Shown here piece after piece: positions 46,940 through 54,844 of a stretch of 64,000 nucleotides of DNA. Where the stretch lies: positions 62,001 to 126,000 of the forward strand of contig CAPIEU010000003.1 in assembly GCA_948630815.1 (NCBI GenBank), written 5' to 3'. A program made the position numbers and the translations under genes. The notes under the pieces are model-generated. The model ran no database searches. It saw only the letters and a program-made list of their open reading frames with translations, and had not been told where the DNA came from. The DNA comes from an uncultured Clostridia bacterium. GTDB taxonomy: Bacteria > Bacillota > Clostridia > TANB77 > CAG-508. Numbering within the stretch: the first letter of the stretch is position 1; the number at the start of each line of letters is the position of its first letter.

Positions 46940-48838
46940 TTAATTCTTTTCTATTATTGTTGATAATTGTGCATAGGTATCTGTTGATAGTAATTGTTTT
47001 GATATAACCTTACCATCTAATTTTAAAATTCTATATGCTCTAGATTTATATCCTGCATGACCTTTTTGTACTGTTTTTGTAGTTCCTACTGGAAGTGAAG
47101 TATTTGTTCTATATTCTGTTTTCATAGGAATAACTTGTAATGTTTCAGATTGAATTATAACATCATATTCAACTTCTTCTTTACACCCATATATGTCCAC
47201 TTTTATTTTTCCACCTGTTACAGTAGAAACAATTTTAATTGGATATTTTCTTGAATTTTTAAATATAAACTCTGGTCCTCCCCATGATACTGTTGCATCT
47301 GTGCTTAGTGGTACATATCCTGTCGCAAATCTGTGATTTGATCTTTTTACAATTTCTAAATTAGCACGTAATACAGTATTATATAAGGTAGAAGATACTT
47401 GACATATTCCTCCTCCTATATCATTTACAACTTTACCTCCCACATACACTGGTGCTGATTTATATCCTTTGCCTATAGTTCTTTGTCCTACTACATTATT
47501 ATACGAAAACTCTTCACCTGGCATTAATACAACACCATTTATTTTATTTGAAGAAAGTTTTATATTTGTAGTTCTATTAAAATTTGATGCTGAAAATGAA
47601 GTAGTATATGTTGCAAGTAAATCTGGAAATGCTTCAGTTCCAATTTGATTTGTGGTTATATTTGGATTTGTTATTTTAAGTGGTACTACTATAGTATCTC
47701 CACTATTATTTACTAATGATTTTGCCTCTTCTAAACTTATATTAAAATCCACACCAACAATATGTGGATATATTGTAAATGGTTCTTTTTGGTAATATGC
47801 GTCTTTTGCTTCTTTATATATTTCTTTATGTATTTTTTCTATATCTATATTATCTGGTTCTTGTTCTATAATAGGTATATCTATGAGTTCTTCTTCAGTT
47901 ATTAAGTTAATAATGTTATTTAATATTAAGTTTTTTAATTCTTCTTTTTTTACTGAATATCCTAATTTACCTCTTGTTATAATTAAATTGTTATTCTCTA
48001 TATTATATGAACTATTTAAAACTTTATCTGGTAAGTTTTCATTAGTTTCATTTATAATACTCGTTAATTTTTCTTCGTTACAAGCAAAAGAAGGCTGTAT
48101 ATTTACTTTAGCTAAATTTGCATTTATAATAGCATAATTATCTTTTAAAAGTTTTCCACTTCTTCCTATACTATATGCTATATCCAGTGCTTCATCTATT
48201 CCAAATTTTGCTTCTATTTCATCAAGACTAATTTCTTTACAATATTCATTATGTTTTAATTTAATGGTTTGATTTATCTTTTTTTGATATTCTTTAGTTA
48301 ATTTTTCTTTTGCTTCATCATATGTAAGACCTGAAACCTCTATTTTATTTATATAAACTCCATTTACTATTTTGTTACTTTTTCTATTTATTAGTCCAAA
48401 TACTGTTGAAAATACTACTAGTCCTATAAATAGTAAAATAGAAATTACAGTTATTGCTATAGAATATTTATGTAAAAAATCTATCTTTTTTGTTTCACTA
48501 ATTTCACTTTCTACATTTATTTCATTTTCTTGGTGTTCATCTTCTTTTTCATTTTGTTCAATCATACTATCTGTTTCTATACATTTTGTTTCCTCTACAA
48601 TATTTTCTTCACTTTGTTCTAATTCAATAGTTGCTTCTTTTTCTTCTATATCTTTGTCATTAGCTATGTCATCCTTTTGGTCTATAATTTCTTCTATGTC
48701 TTCAATTTCTTTATTTTGATTTGTTTCTTCACTAACAGTTTCATTTTCTTTTACTTTTTTATCATTTGTTTTTACTACTACTTCTTCTTTATCATTTGTC
48801 AAATCTCCTTTTGATTTTTTTTCTTTTACTTTACTCAA
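46940..48838 (-). CDS. VanW-domain cell-wall-associated protein
   Basis: 632 residues. Acidic Lys/Glu-rich N-terminal 120 residues, one membrane helix (IAITVISILLFIGLVVFSTV, about 126-146), then peptidoglycan-binding-like domains (SYDEAKEKL family) and a C-terminal VanW domain (FSYNNVVGQRTIGKGYKSA ... DIGGGICQVSSTLYNTVLRA). Its tail ends in a G5-like strand region. Role in wall modification is inferred. Starts TTG after GGGGAG. Confidence 0.9.
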   Translation of the reverse strand: MSKVKEKKSKGDLTNDKEEVVVKTNDKKVKENETVSEETNQNKEIEDIEEIIDQKDDIANDKDIEEKEATIELEQSEENIVEETKCIETDSMIEQNEKEDEHQENEINVESEISETKKIDFLHKYSIAITVISILLFIGLVVFSTVFGLINRKSNKIVNGVYINKIEVSGLTYDEAKEKLTKEYQKKINQTIKLKHNEYCKEISLDEIEAKFGIDEALDIAYSIGRSGKLLKDNYAIINANLAKVNIQPSFACNEEKLTSIINETNENLPDKVLNSSYNIENNNLIITRGKLGYSVKKEELKNLILNNIINLITEEELIDIPIIEQEPDNIDIEKIHKEIYKEAKDAYYQKEPFTIYPHIVGVDFNISLEEAKSLVNNSGDTIVVPLKITNPNITTNQIGTEAFPDLLATYTTSFSASNFNRTTNIKLSSNKINGVVLMPGEEFSYNNVVGQRTIGKGYKSAPVYVGGKVVNDIGGGICQVSSTLYNTVLRANLEIVKRSNHRFATGYVPLSTDATVSWGGPEFIFKNSRKYPIKIVSTVTGGKIKVDIYGCKEEVEYDVIIQSETLQVIPMKTEYRTNTSLPVGTTKTVQKGHAGYKSRAYRILKLDGKVISKQLLSTDTYAQLSTIIEKN

Positions 48839-48861
48839 AATTTTACTCCCCTAAATTCAAA

Positions 48862-48900
48862 ATACATCGTGCTATAATTATATTCATAGTACGATGTATA
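48862..48900. promoter_or_regulatory. Inverted repeat upstream of the VanW gene
   Basis: TACATCGTGCTAT and ATAGTACGATGTA stem around TATA-rich loop, located in the leader of the minus-strand VanW gene. Possible operator or leader hairpin. Confidence 0.45.
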
Positions 48901-49088
48901 TATTATCATATAAACGAAAAACTAACAAGATTTTTTAACTATTTTTGACTTATTTTTATTAATGTATTGCAGTTTTATCTATTTAATGCTAATATAATAT
49001 TGTTTAGCATTTATATCTATAAAATTTTTAGATTTTCTGTCTAAAATATTTTCCCAAAAATTAGTTTTATAGTAAAGGAGTTGGTTTT

Positions 49089-49911
49089 ATCGAACTATTA
49101 GAATTAAAAAATGATTATACTTTTAAAAGAGTATTTGGTTATGCAGGTAATGAAGATATTACTATTGGATTATTAAATTCTATTCTTAAAGAAAATGTAT
49201 CTAAAATTACTCTTAATTGTAATCCTATATTAGAACAGGATTTATTCAATGATAAAATTGGCATTTTAGATATTAGAGCTAAAATAAATAATAATATTGA
49301 TTGTGATATAGAAATGCAGTTATTAAATCAAAATAATATTGAAAAAAGAATTTTATTTTATCTTAGTAAAATGTATTCTCGGCAATATAGAAACAGGACA
49401 AGATTATAGTAAAATTAATAAATGTATTTCCATTCTTTTTATAGATTTCAATATTAATAATTTAAAGAACATACATAAATATATAACAAAATGGAATTTA
49501 AGAGAAGAAAAATATACTAATATTATCTTGACAGATGCAATTGAGATTTATATAATAGAGATGTCTAAAGTGCTACAATATAAAGAAAATTCAAAATTAG
49601 ATACTTGGATAAAATTTATTATTAATTCGGGTGATATTGATATGAAAGATGCTGATGAGTCTATGAAAAAAGCAAAAAAAGTATTAACTGAAATTAGCAA
49701 AGATGAACATGAAAGATATTTAGCTCATTTAAGACAAAAATTTATTTTAGACCAAAAAGCTATTGAAGAAACTGGCTTTGAAAAGGGCTTTAAGCAAGGT
49801 TCTAAAGAAAGTACAAAAGAAATAGCAAAAAAGCTAAAACAAAGAAATATATCTATTACTGATATTATAGAAATAACAGGTTTAACGAAGAATGAAATAG
49901 AAATGTTATAA
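49089..49911 (+). CDS. Rpn-family PD-(D/E)XK nuclease, +1 shift at CGG
   Basis: A 273-residue Rpn (recombination-promoting nuclease, PDDEXK transposase-like) protein. N-terminus ELLELKNDYTFKRVFGYAGNED and ILDIRAKINNNIDCDIEMQL (catalytic acidic residues and the following motif) are typical. In zero frame it stops after MYSRQYRNRTRL; skipping C of CGG at 49380-49382 gives MYSGNIETGQDYSKINKCISILFIDF, continuing to the C-terminal helices. Segments are 49089-49379 and 49381-49911. Plus strand, so the same sign is seen on both strands. No standard start codon fits: AAAGGAG at 49074 points to ATC at 49089. Isolated between spacers. Confidence 0.83.
49380..49382 (+). other. CGG +1 shift site in rpn gene
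   Basis: TCT-CGG-CAA becomes TCT-GGC-AAT (S-G-N). Only shift site on the plus strand. Confidence 0.86.
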
Positions 49912-49916
49912 ATCAT

Positions 49917-50227
49917 TATTTAAAAATGCTAAACAAAATACGCCAAAATAATAATTTTAAAGTATTATTTTGGCGTAAATTTATTTTATCAATTTTTGAC
50001 CTAAAATCGCTGTAAATTAATAGTTTGATTCTAACTAGTAACGAAAAGTATTTTTCCAATCTACATTTTATAATCCTTGGTGTCGCAACCTACGTTTTAC
50101 ACATTTAGATGTAGGTTGCTCCAAATCGCCTTTCGCTTCACTCCAGTTGATCGCTTACGTGGCTTAAAAATGTAGATTTCCAAGATTACTTTTGTTACTA
50201 TTAAATAAAACCCATTATATAGTAACC
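49917..50227. other. Intergenic region with palindromic element
   Basis: 311 nt. A terminator-like hairpin at 49938-49977 (TACGCCAAAATAATA paired with TATTATTTTGGCGTA) follows the Rpn gene. Then 50057-50185 forms an imperfect inverted-repeat element: AATCTACATTTTATAATCCT pairs with AAAATGTAGATTTCCAAGAT, with an inner GCAACCTAC / GTAGGTTGC stem. No ORF; looks like a MITE-like remnant. Confidence 0.6.
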
Positions 50228-52018
50228 TTAAAATATCTCCTCAAATTCTTCTTCTGTTACAGTTTCTTTTTCTAATAACAATTCAGCTAAAGTTTGTAAT
50301 TTATCTGTATTTTTTGAAAGTATATTTATGGCTTCTTTATAAGCATTATCTATTAATGTTTTTACCTCTACTCCTATTACATCTTCTATATTTTGTCCAA
50401 AAACAGCTAAGTTATCTTTATCTTCTAATGAAATTGGTCCTAAAGTTTCGCTCATTCCATATGCAATAACCATATCTCTAGCAATTTCTGTTGCTACTTG
50501 TATATCATTTCTTGCACCTGTTGAAATATCATTTAATGCTATTTTTTCAGCAGCACGTCCTCCAAGAAGTCCAACTAGTCTTTCTTCTAGCTCTGTTTTT
50601 GAACGATAAAATTTGTCCTCATTTGTTTTATACATTGTATATCCACCAGCTACACCTCTTGGTATTATTGATATTTCTTTTAGTGGATCACAATTATTTA
50701 AAAATCTTCCTACTATAGCATGTCCTGCTTCATGGTATGCTGTTAATCTCTTTTCTTTATCAGATATTACTCTTGTCTTTTTTTGTATTCCTACTGATAC
50801 CTTTTTTACTGCCTCTTCAATGTCTTCTTGTTCAATGACAGAATGTTTATTTACAGTTGCAATAATTGCTGCTTCATTTAAAATATTTGCAAGTTCAGCT
50901 CCAGTATATCCCGCTGTATCTTCTGCAATGCTTTTTAATGTTACATTATCAGCAAATTTCTTTTCTTTAGAATGAATTTTAAGTATTTCCTCTCTACCTC
51001 TAACATCTGGTGGTGCTATTGTAATTTGCCTGTCAAATCTTCCTGGACGAAGTAATGCTTTATCTAGCATTTCTGGTCTATTAGTTGCTGCAAGCACTAT
51101 AATTGTTTCATTTTTCTCAAATCCATCCATTTCAACCAGTAATTGATTTAAAGTTTGATTATTTTCGCTTTCTGCTCCACTGTTTGATGTACGCCTTGAA
51201 CCTATAGCATCTATTTCATCTATAAACACTATACAAGGTGATATTTTTCTTGCTTTTTCAAATAGTTTTCTAACACGTGATGCACCAAGTCCTGCAAACA
51301 TTTCGATAAACTCAGAACCACTCATTGAAATAAATGGAACTCCTGCTTCTCCTGCAATTGCTTTTGCAATAAGTGTTTTTCCTGTACCTGGCTTACCATA
51401 TAGTAAAATCCCCTTAGGAATTTTAGCACCCATTTCATGAAATCGTTTTGGTTCTTTTAAAAAGTCGACTATTTCTACAAGCTCTGCCTTTTCTTCATCA
51501 AGTCCAGCAACATCTGCAAATTTTATATCGGTTTTATTTTCTACACCATCATAAACCTTACCTTTATCTCCAAGCCCCTGCATTTTAAATATTAGCACAA
51601 ATAATGCAACCATCATAAGAGTAGGTAATAAACTTAGTAATGTAGTTGGAATTTTCAAAAATACATTTTGTTGTTTTTGAATTAAATTAATTTCATTCCC
51701 TTTATCTATTTTTTCACTTTGAATAAGCTCAATAAAGGCTTGTGTACTAGGTACAATTGCACTTTTCTCCTCTTCTTCCCCTTTTAATTTAACCTTAATA
51801 GACGTACTTCCTACTATCATTTCTATTTTTTCAACATTTTCATCAGTAATTTCTTTTAGTAAATCTGTATAAGAAATATTTTTTTCTTCATCTTCTCCTT
51901 TTTTATTAATCATATATAGTCCATACATTATTATAGCAATTAATAAAATTCCAATTAGTAATATTAATAAATATAAACTTGTTTTCTTATTTTTTTTATT
52001 ATTTTCTTTCTTATCCAT
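50228..52018 (-). CDS. ftsH: ATP-dependent zinc metalloprotease FtsH
   Basis: A 596-residue membrane protease. Two N-terminal helices (LYLLILLIGILLIAIIMYGLY; LLPTLMMVALFVLIF), AAA motor with LLYGKPGTGKTLIAKAI and CIVFIDEIDAIGSRR, SRH motif AATNRPEMLDKALLRPGRFDR, zinc site AYHEAGHAIVG. Fragments misfolded membrane proteins and sigma regulators. Complete with no in-frame CGG. Begins 15 nt after the DUF1189-like gene. Confidence 0.97.
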   Translation of the reverse strand: MDKKENNKKNKKTSLYLLILLIGILLIAIIMYGLYMINKKGEDEEKNISYTDLLKEITDENVEKIEMIVGSTSIKVKLKGEEEEKSAIVPSTQAFIELIQSEKIDKGNEINLIQKQQNVFLKIPTTLLSLLPTLMMVALFVLIFKMQGLGDKGKVYDGVENKTDIKFADVAGLDEEKAELVEIVDFLKEPKRFHEMGAKIPKGILLYGKPGTGKTLIAKAIAGEAGVPFISMSGSEFIEMFAGLGASRVRKLFEKARKISPCIVFIDEIDAIGSRRTSNSGAESENNQTLNQLLVEMDGFEKNETIIVLAATNRPEMLDKALLRPGRFDRQITIAPPDVRGREEILKIHSKEKKFADNVTLKSIAEDTAGYTGAELANILNEAAIIATVNKHSVIEQEDIEEAVKKVSVGIQKKTRVISDKEKRLTAYHEAGHAIVGRFLNNCDPLKEISIIPRGVAGGYTMYKTNEDKFYRSKTELEERLVGLLGGRAAEKIALNDISTGARNDIQVATEIARDMVIAYGMSETLGPISLEDKDNLAVFGQNIEDVIGVEVKTLIDNAYKEAINILSKNTDKLQTLAELLLEKETVTEEEFEEIF

Positions 52019-52033
52019 TTATAATTTCCTTTC

Positions 52034-53102
52034 TTAATCTCCAGAAATATTATTTCCTTGCGGTGCAAGACCGCGAATCTCCAAGTCCTGTTTCTTTTCC
52101 TTTTTCTTCTTTTTTATCCTTTTTCTTTTCATCTTTGTCTTTTTTATCTTTAGGTTCTTTTTTATTTTCTTCATCTTTTCTTCTTTGTTGCTCTTCTATT
52201 TCCTTTTTAACTTTTTCTTGTTCTTCTATAATTTTCATAAGTTCTGCTTGTCTATTTATTAAATCTGTTTTAATCATAAGTATTGCTACAATCATATAAA
52301 TATATGATATTGTTGTATACATCCAAGTGAAATATTTTATTTCAAGTCCAGTAGTAGAATTAATTATAATATATACCATATTTAGTAAAATTGGTAAAGT
52401 TAAAGCATATACCCCCATATTAAAAGTAGCTTTAAATCTTAATCTAATTCCAAGTATTCTAGCAAAAATAAATCCTAATATTCCAAGCATTATAACATCA
52501 GCCATTGTACTTACAAAATATACTGTAAATAAATATATTACTATTACTACAAAAAAGCTAACATACAAATTTATATTATTAGTATTAGCAATAAATGTTA
52601 GCACATCTTCCTTTTCAAATTCACTAATTTCATACACACTTGCAATATCTTTATATTCATATGTTATACTTTTAGTTAACATTTCATTTTTATAAATAAA
52701 TCTATCTTTTAAAAATAAAATTCCATTTGCATAAGTACTAATTTCATTTTCGTAGTTTCTTTCTTGTTCTTTTGTTGCATTAGTACTAATAATAACTATT
52801 GGCAATACTTCTTTAGAATTAGTAAGTTTTAGCTCTTCTCCTGAATTAATGCTTAAATTATTATCTTTATAACTAACTTCACTAATATTACTTTTAAAAT
52901 AATCTATAGCATTATTTATAGATACACTAAACTTATAAGTAAATAAACTTGCAATTACTATAGAAAAAATTAGAATAATTAAAGCTAAATAAGCTATTGC
53001 TTTTCTAGTTCTTTCTGTAGCAAAAATTGCATATTTTTCAAAGTCTTTTATGCTTGTTATAATTTTATTAAAAAAATTCATATTTCGGTTATCTTCTGTC
53101 AT
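52034..53102 (-). CDS. DUF1189-like membrane protein, +1 shift at CGG
   Basis: 355 residues: N-terminal cytosolic piece, one helix (AYLALIILIFSIVIASLFTY), an extracytoplasmic domain of about 130 residues, four helices (VSFFVVIVIYLFTVYFVST ... YTTISYIYMIVAILMI) and a K/E-rich coiled tail (KKEIEEQQRRKDEENKK). Resembles DUF1189. In zero frame it ends GDSRSCTARK; skipping C of CGG at 52071-52073 gives GLGDSGLAPQGNNISGD, ending 15 nt before ftsH. Segments are 53102-52074 and 52072-52034. ATG 53102 has AAGGGAG upstream. The tail shift cannot be confirmed by homology as firmly as the others. Confidence 0.72.
52071..52073 (-). other. CGG +1 shift site in DUF1189-like gene
   Basis: TCG-CGG-TCT becomes TCG-GGT-CTT (S-G-L). 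Consistent with the other sites but the weakest individually, since only a short tail differs. Confidence 0.6.
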
Positions 53103-53256
53103 TTTATTTCTCCCTTGCAATTTTATTAACTCGTTTTTTTCTTTAAGAAATAATATATTCATTTTTAGAAATGGAGTATGTGGAGTCTATGAAAGTCACT
53201 CTCCAGTGTCAAAACTTCTAAAAATAAATATATTACTTCCTAAGATTTGGCTCATC

Positions 53257-54642
53257 TTAAATTCGTTCTACAATCATATCATCTTTTAAATCTTTAACAT
53301 TATACCCTTTTTCATTAATTTCATTTCTTAATTTATCTGATAAGTCCCAATTTTTATCAAGCCTTGCTTGTTTTCTTTTTTCTACTAATTCTAAAATATC
53401 ATTTGGAATTTCTTCATTATTTTCTTCTAATTCATCTATTTTTATTCCTAATACAGTATCAAATTTTAACAATAAATCAGCAAGTTTCTTAGATTTTACA
53501 CTATATTTTGCTACTTCCCATACAATACTCATAGCAAGTGGCATATTCAAGTCATCATTAATTGCTTCATTGAATTTGTTTTCGTAATTATTAATAATTT
53601 CATCTTGTACATTTTCATTTCCTTCAAAGTGTTTTTTATAACTTTCTTTTAGTTTAATTAATGCTTTGTTTGAAGCATCAATTGCTTCCCAAGTAAAGTT
53701 AATTTTATTTCTATAACTTGCTGAATAACAAAACAATTTATAAGCAAGTGGTGAATATCCTTTTTTTATTATATCATTTAGTAAATATACATTTCCTAAA
53801 CTTTTAGACATTTTTCCACCATTAATTAATAAGTATTCTCCATGCATCCAAAATTTTGCTGGATTTTTTCCTGTTAATCCTTTACTTTGTGCTATTTCAT
53901 TTTCATGATGTGTAGGTATTAAATCTATTCCTCCTGTATGAATATCAAATTGTTCCCCAAGATATTTCTTACCCATAGCAGAACACTCTATATGCCACCC
54001 AGGATAACATACACCCCAAGGGCTATCCCATTTCATTAAATGGTTTTTAGGTGCTTTTATCCATAATGCAAAATCATATGGATTTTTCTTTTCTTGGTCT
54101 ATATCTACTCTTGCACCTGCTTTTTGTTCTTCTAAGTTTATACCAGACAAAACACCATATTCATCTAATTTTGATACATCAAAATAGATTGCTGTAGACG
54201 TTTCATATGCATAACCTTTTTCCATTAATCCAGAAACAAATTCAATCATTTCATTAATATGATCTGTTGCCTTACAAATAATTTCAGGAAGTTCAATATT
54301 TAAACTTAATAAGTCATTCATAAAACGTTTAGTATAAAATTCTGCAATTTCTAAAGGTGTTTTTCCTTCTTCTTTTGCAGACTTAATCATTTTATCTTCT
54401 CCTTCGTCTGCATCTGAAACAAGGTGTCCTACATCTGTTATATTCATAATATGTTTTAGAGTATATCCATTATATTTTAAAACTCTTCTTAAAACATCTT
54501 GAAATATGTTTGTTCTCATATTTCCTATTGTTGCATCTTTATATACTGTTGGTCCACACGAATACATACGTACCTCATTACCTTCTAAAGGTTTAAAAAT
54601 ATCTTTTGTTTTAGTAAGAGTATTATATAATTTTAATTCCAA
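53257..54642 (-). CDS. cysS: Cysteinyl-tRNA synthetase
   Basis: A 461-residue class I CysRS. HIGH-like MYSCGPTVYKDATIGNMRT, zinc Cys/His residues around GWHIECSAMGKK and THHENEIAQSKG, KMSKS motif GKMSKSLGN. TTG at 54642 is preferred over the longer frame because AAAGGTGG lies 8 nt before and homologs begin ELKLYNTLT. No in-frame CGG. Confidence 0.96.
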   Translation of the reverse strand: MELKLYNTLTKTKDIFKPLEGNEVRMYSCGPTVYKDATIGNMRTNIFQDVLRRVLKYNGYTLKHIMNITDVGHLVSDADEGEDKMIKSAKEEGKTPLEIAEFYTKRFMNDLLSLNIELPEIICKATDHINEMIEFVSGLMEKGYAYETSTAIYFDVSKLDEYGVLSGINLEEQKAGARVDIDQEKKNPYDFALWIKAPKNHLMKWDSPWGVCYPGWHIECSAMGKKYLGEQFDIHTGGIDLIPTHHENEIAQSKGLTGKNPAKFWMHGEYLLINGGKMSKSLGNVYLLNDIIKKGYSPLAYKLFCYSASYRNKINFTWEAIDASNKALIKLKESYKKHFEGNENVQDEIINNYENKFNEAINDDLNMPLAMSIVWEVAKYSVKSKKLADLLLKFDTVLGIKIDELEENNEEIPNDILELVEKRKQARLDKNWDLSDKLRNEINEKGYNVKDLKDDMIVERI

Positions 54643-54660
54643 TTTGCAATCCACCTTTCT

Positions 54661-54844
54661 TTTTTGAAGTTTGAGGTTTGAGGTTGGAAGTTGGAGATTT
54701 AGAAATTCCTTCTAAGACTTTTCTTAAACCTCTAACTTCTAAACACTATTTTTGCTGGTTTGATTTGAAACTGAAAGTTGGAATTTAGAAAATTGCTTCG
54801 AAGACATTGCTTAATTCTAACTTCCAACTTCTAACTTCAAAAAA
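54661..54844. repeat. Long imperfect inverted repeat
   Basis: The left half (TTTGAAGTTTGAGGTTTGAG GTTGGAAGTT) and right half (AACTTCCAACTTCTAACTTC AAAA) pair across about 180 nt between the PBP gene and cysS. Internal copies of CTTCTAA suggest repeated duplication. Not an obvious T-box leader: no GGTGG-ACCGCG motif. Confidence 0.6.

Noticed and set aside
3110..53102. Splits as random sequencing or assembly indels
   Set aside because: All 17 are a C before GGN in frame, not homopolymer gains or losses, and none occurs elsewhere. A systematic artefact still needs read-level exclusion.
3110..53102. Splits as true pseudogenes
   Set aside because: Joined proteins are complete and family-like, including relA and recJ; neighbouring frames show no further decay.
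3110..53102. CGG reassigned to another amino acid in zero frame (Trp or Gln as in other lineages)
   Set aside because: The reading frame itself changes after each CGG; simple reassignment would not restore the downstream sequence.
54661..54844. T-box leader of cysS
   Set aside because: No conserved T-box core or specifier-like structure; the region is an inverted repeat.
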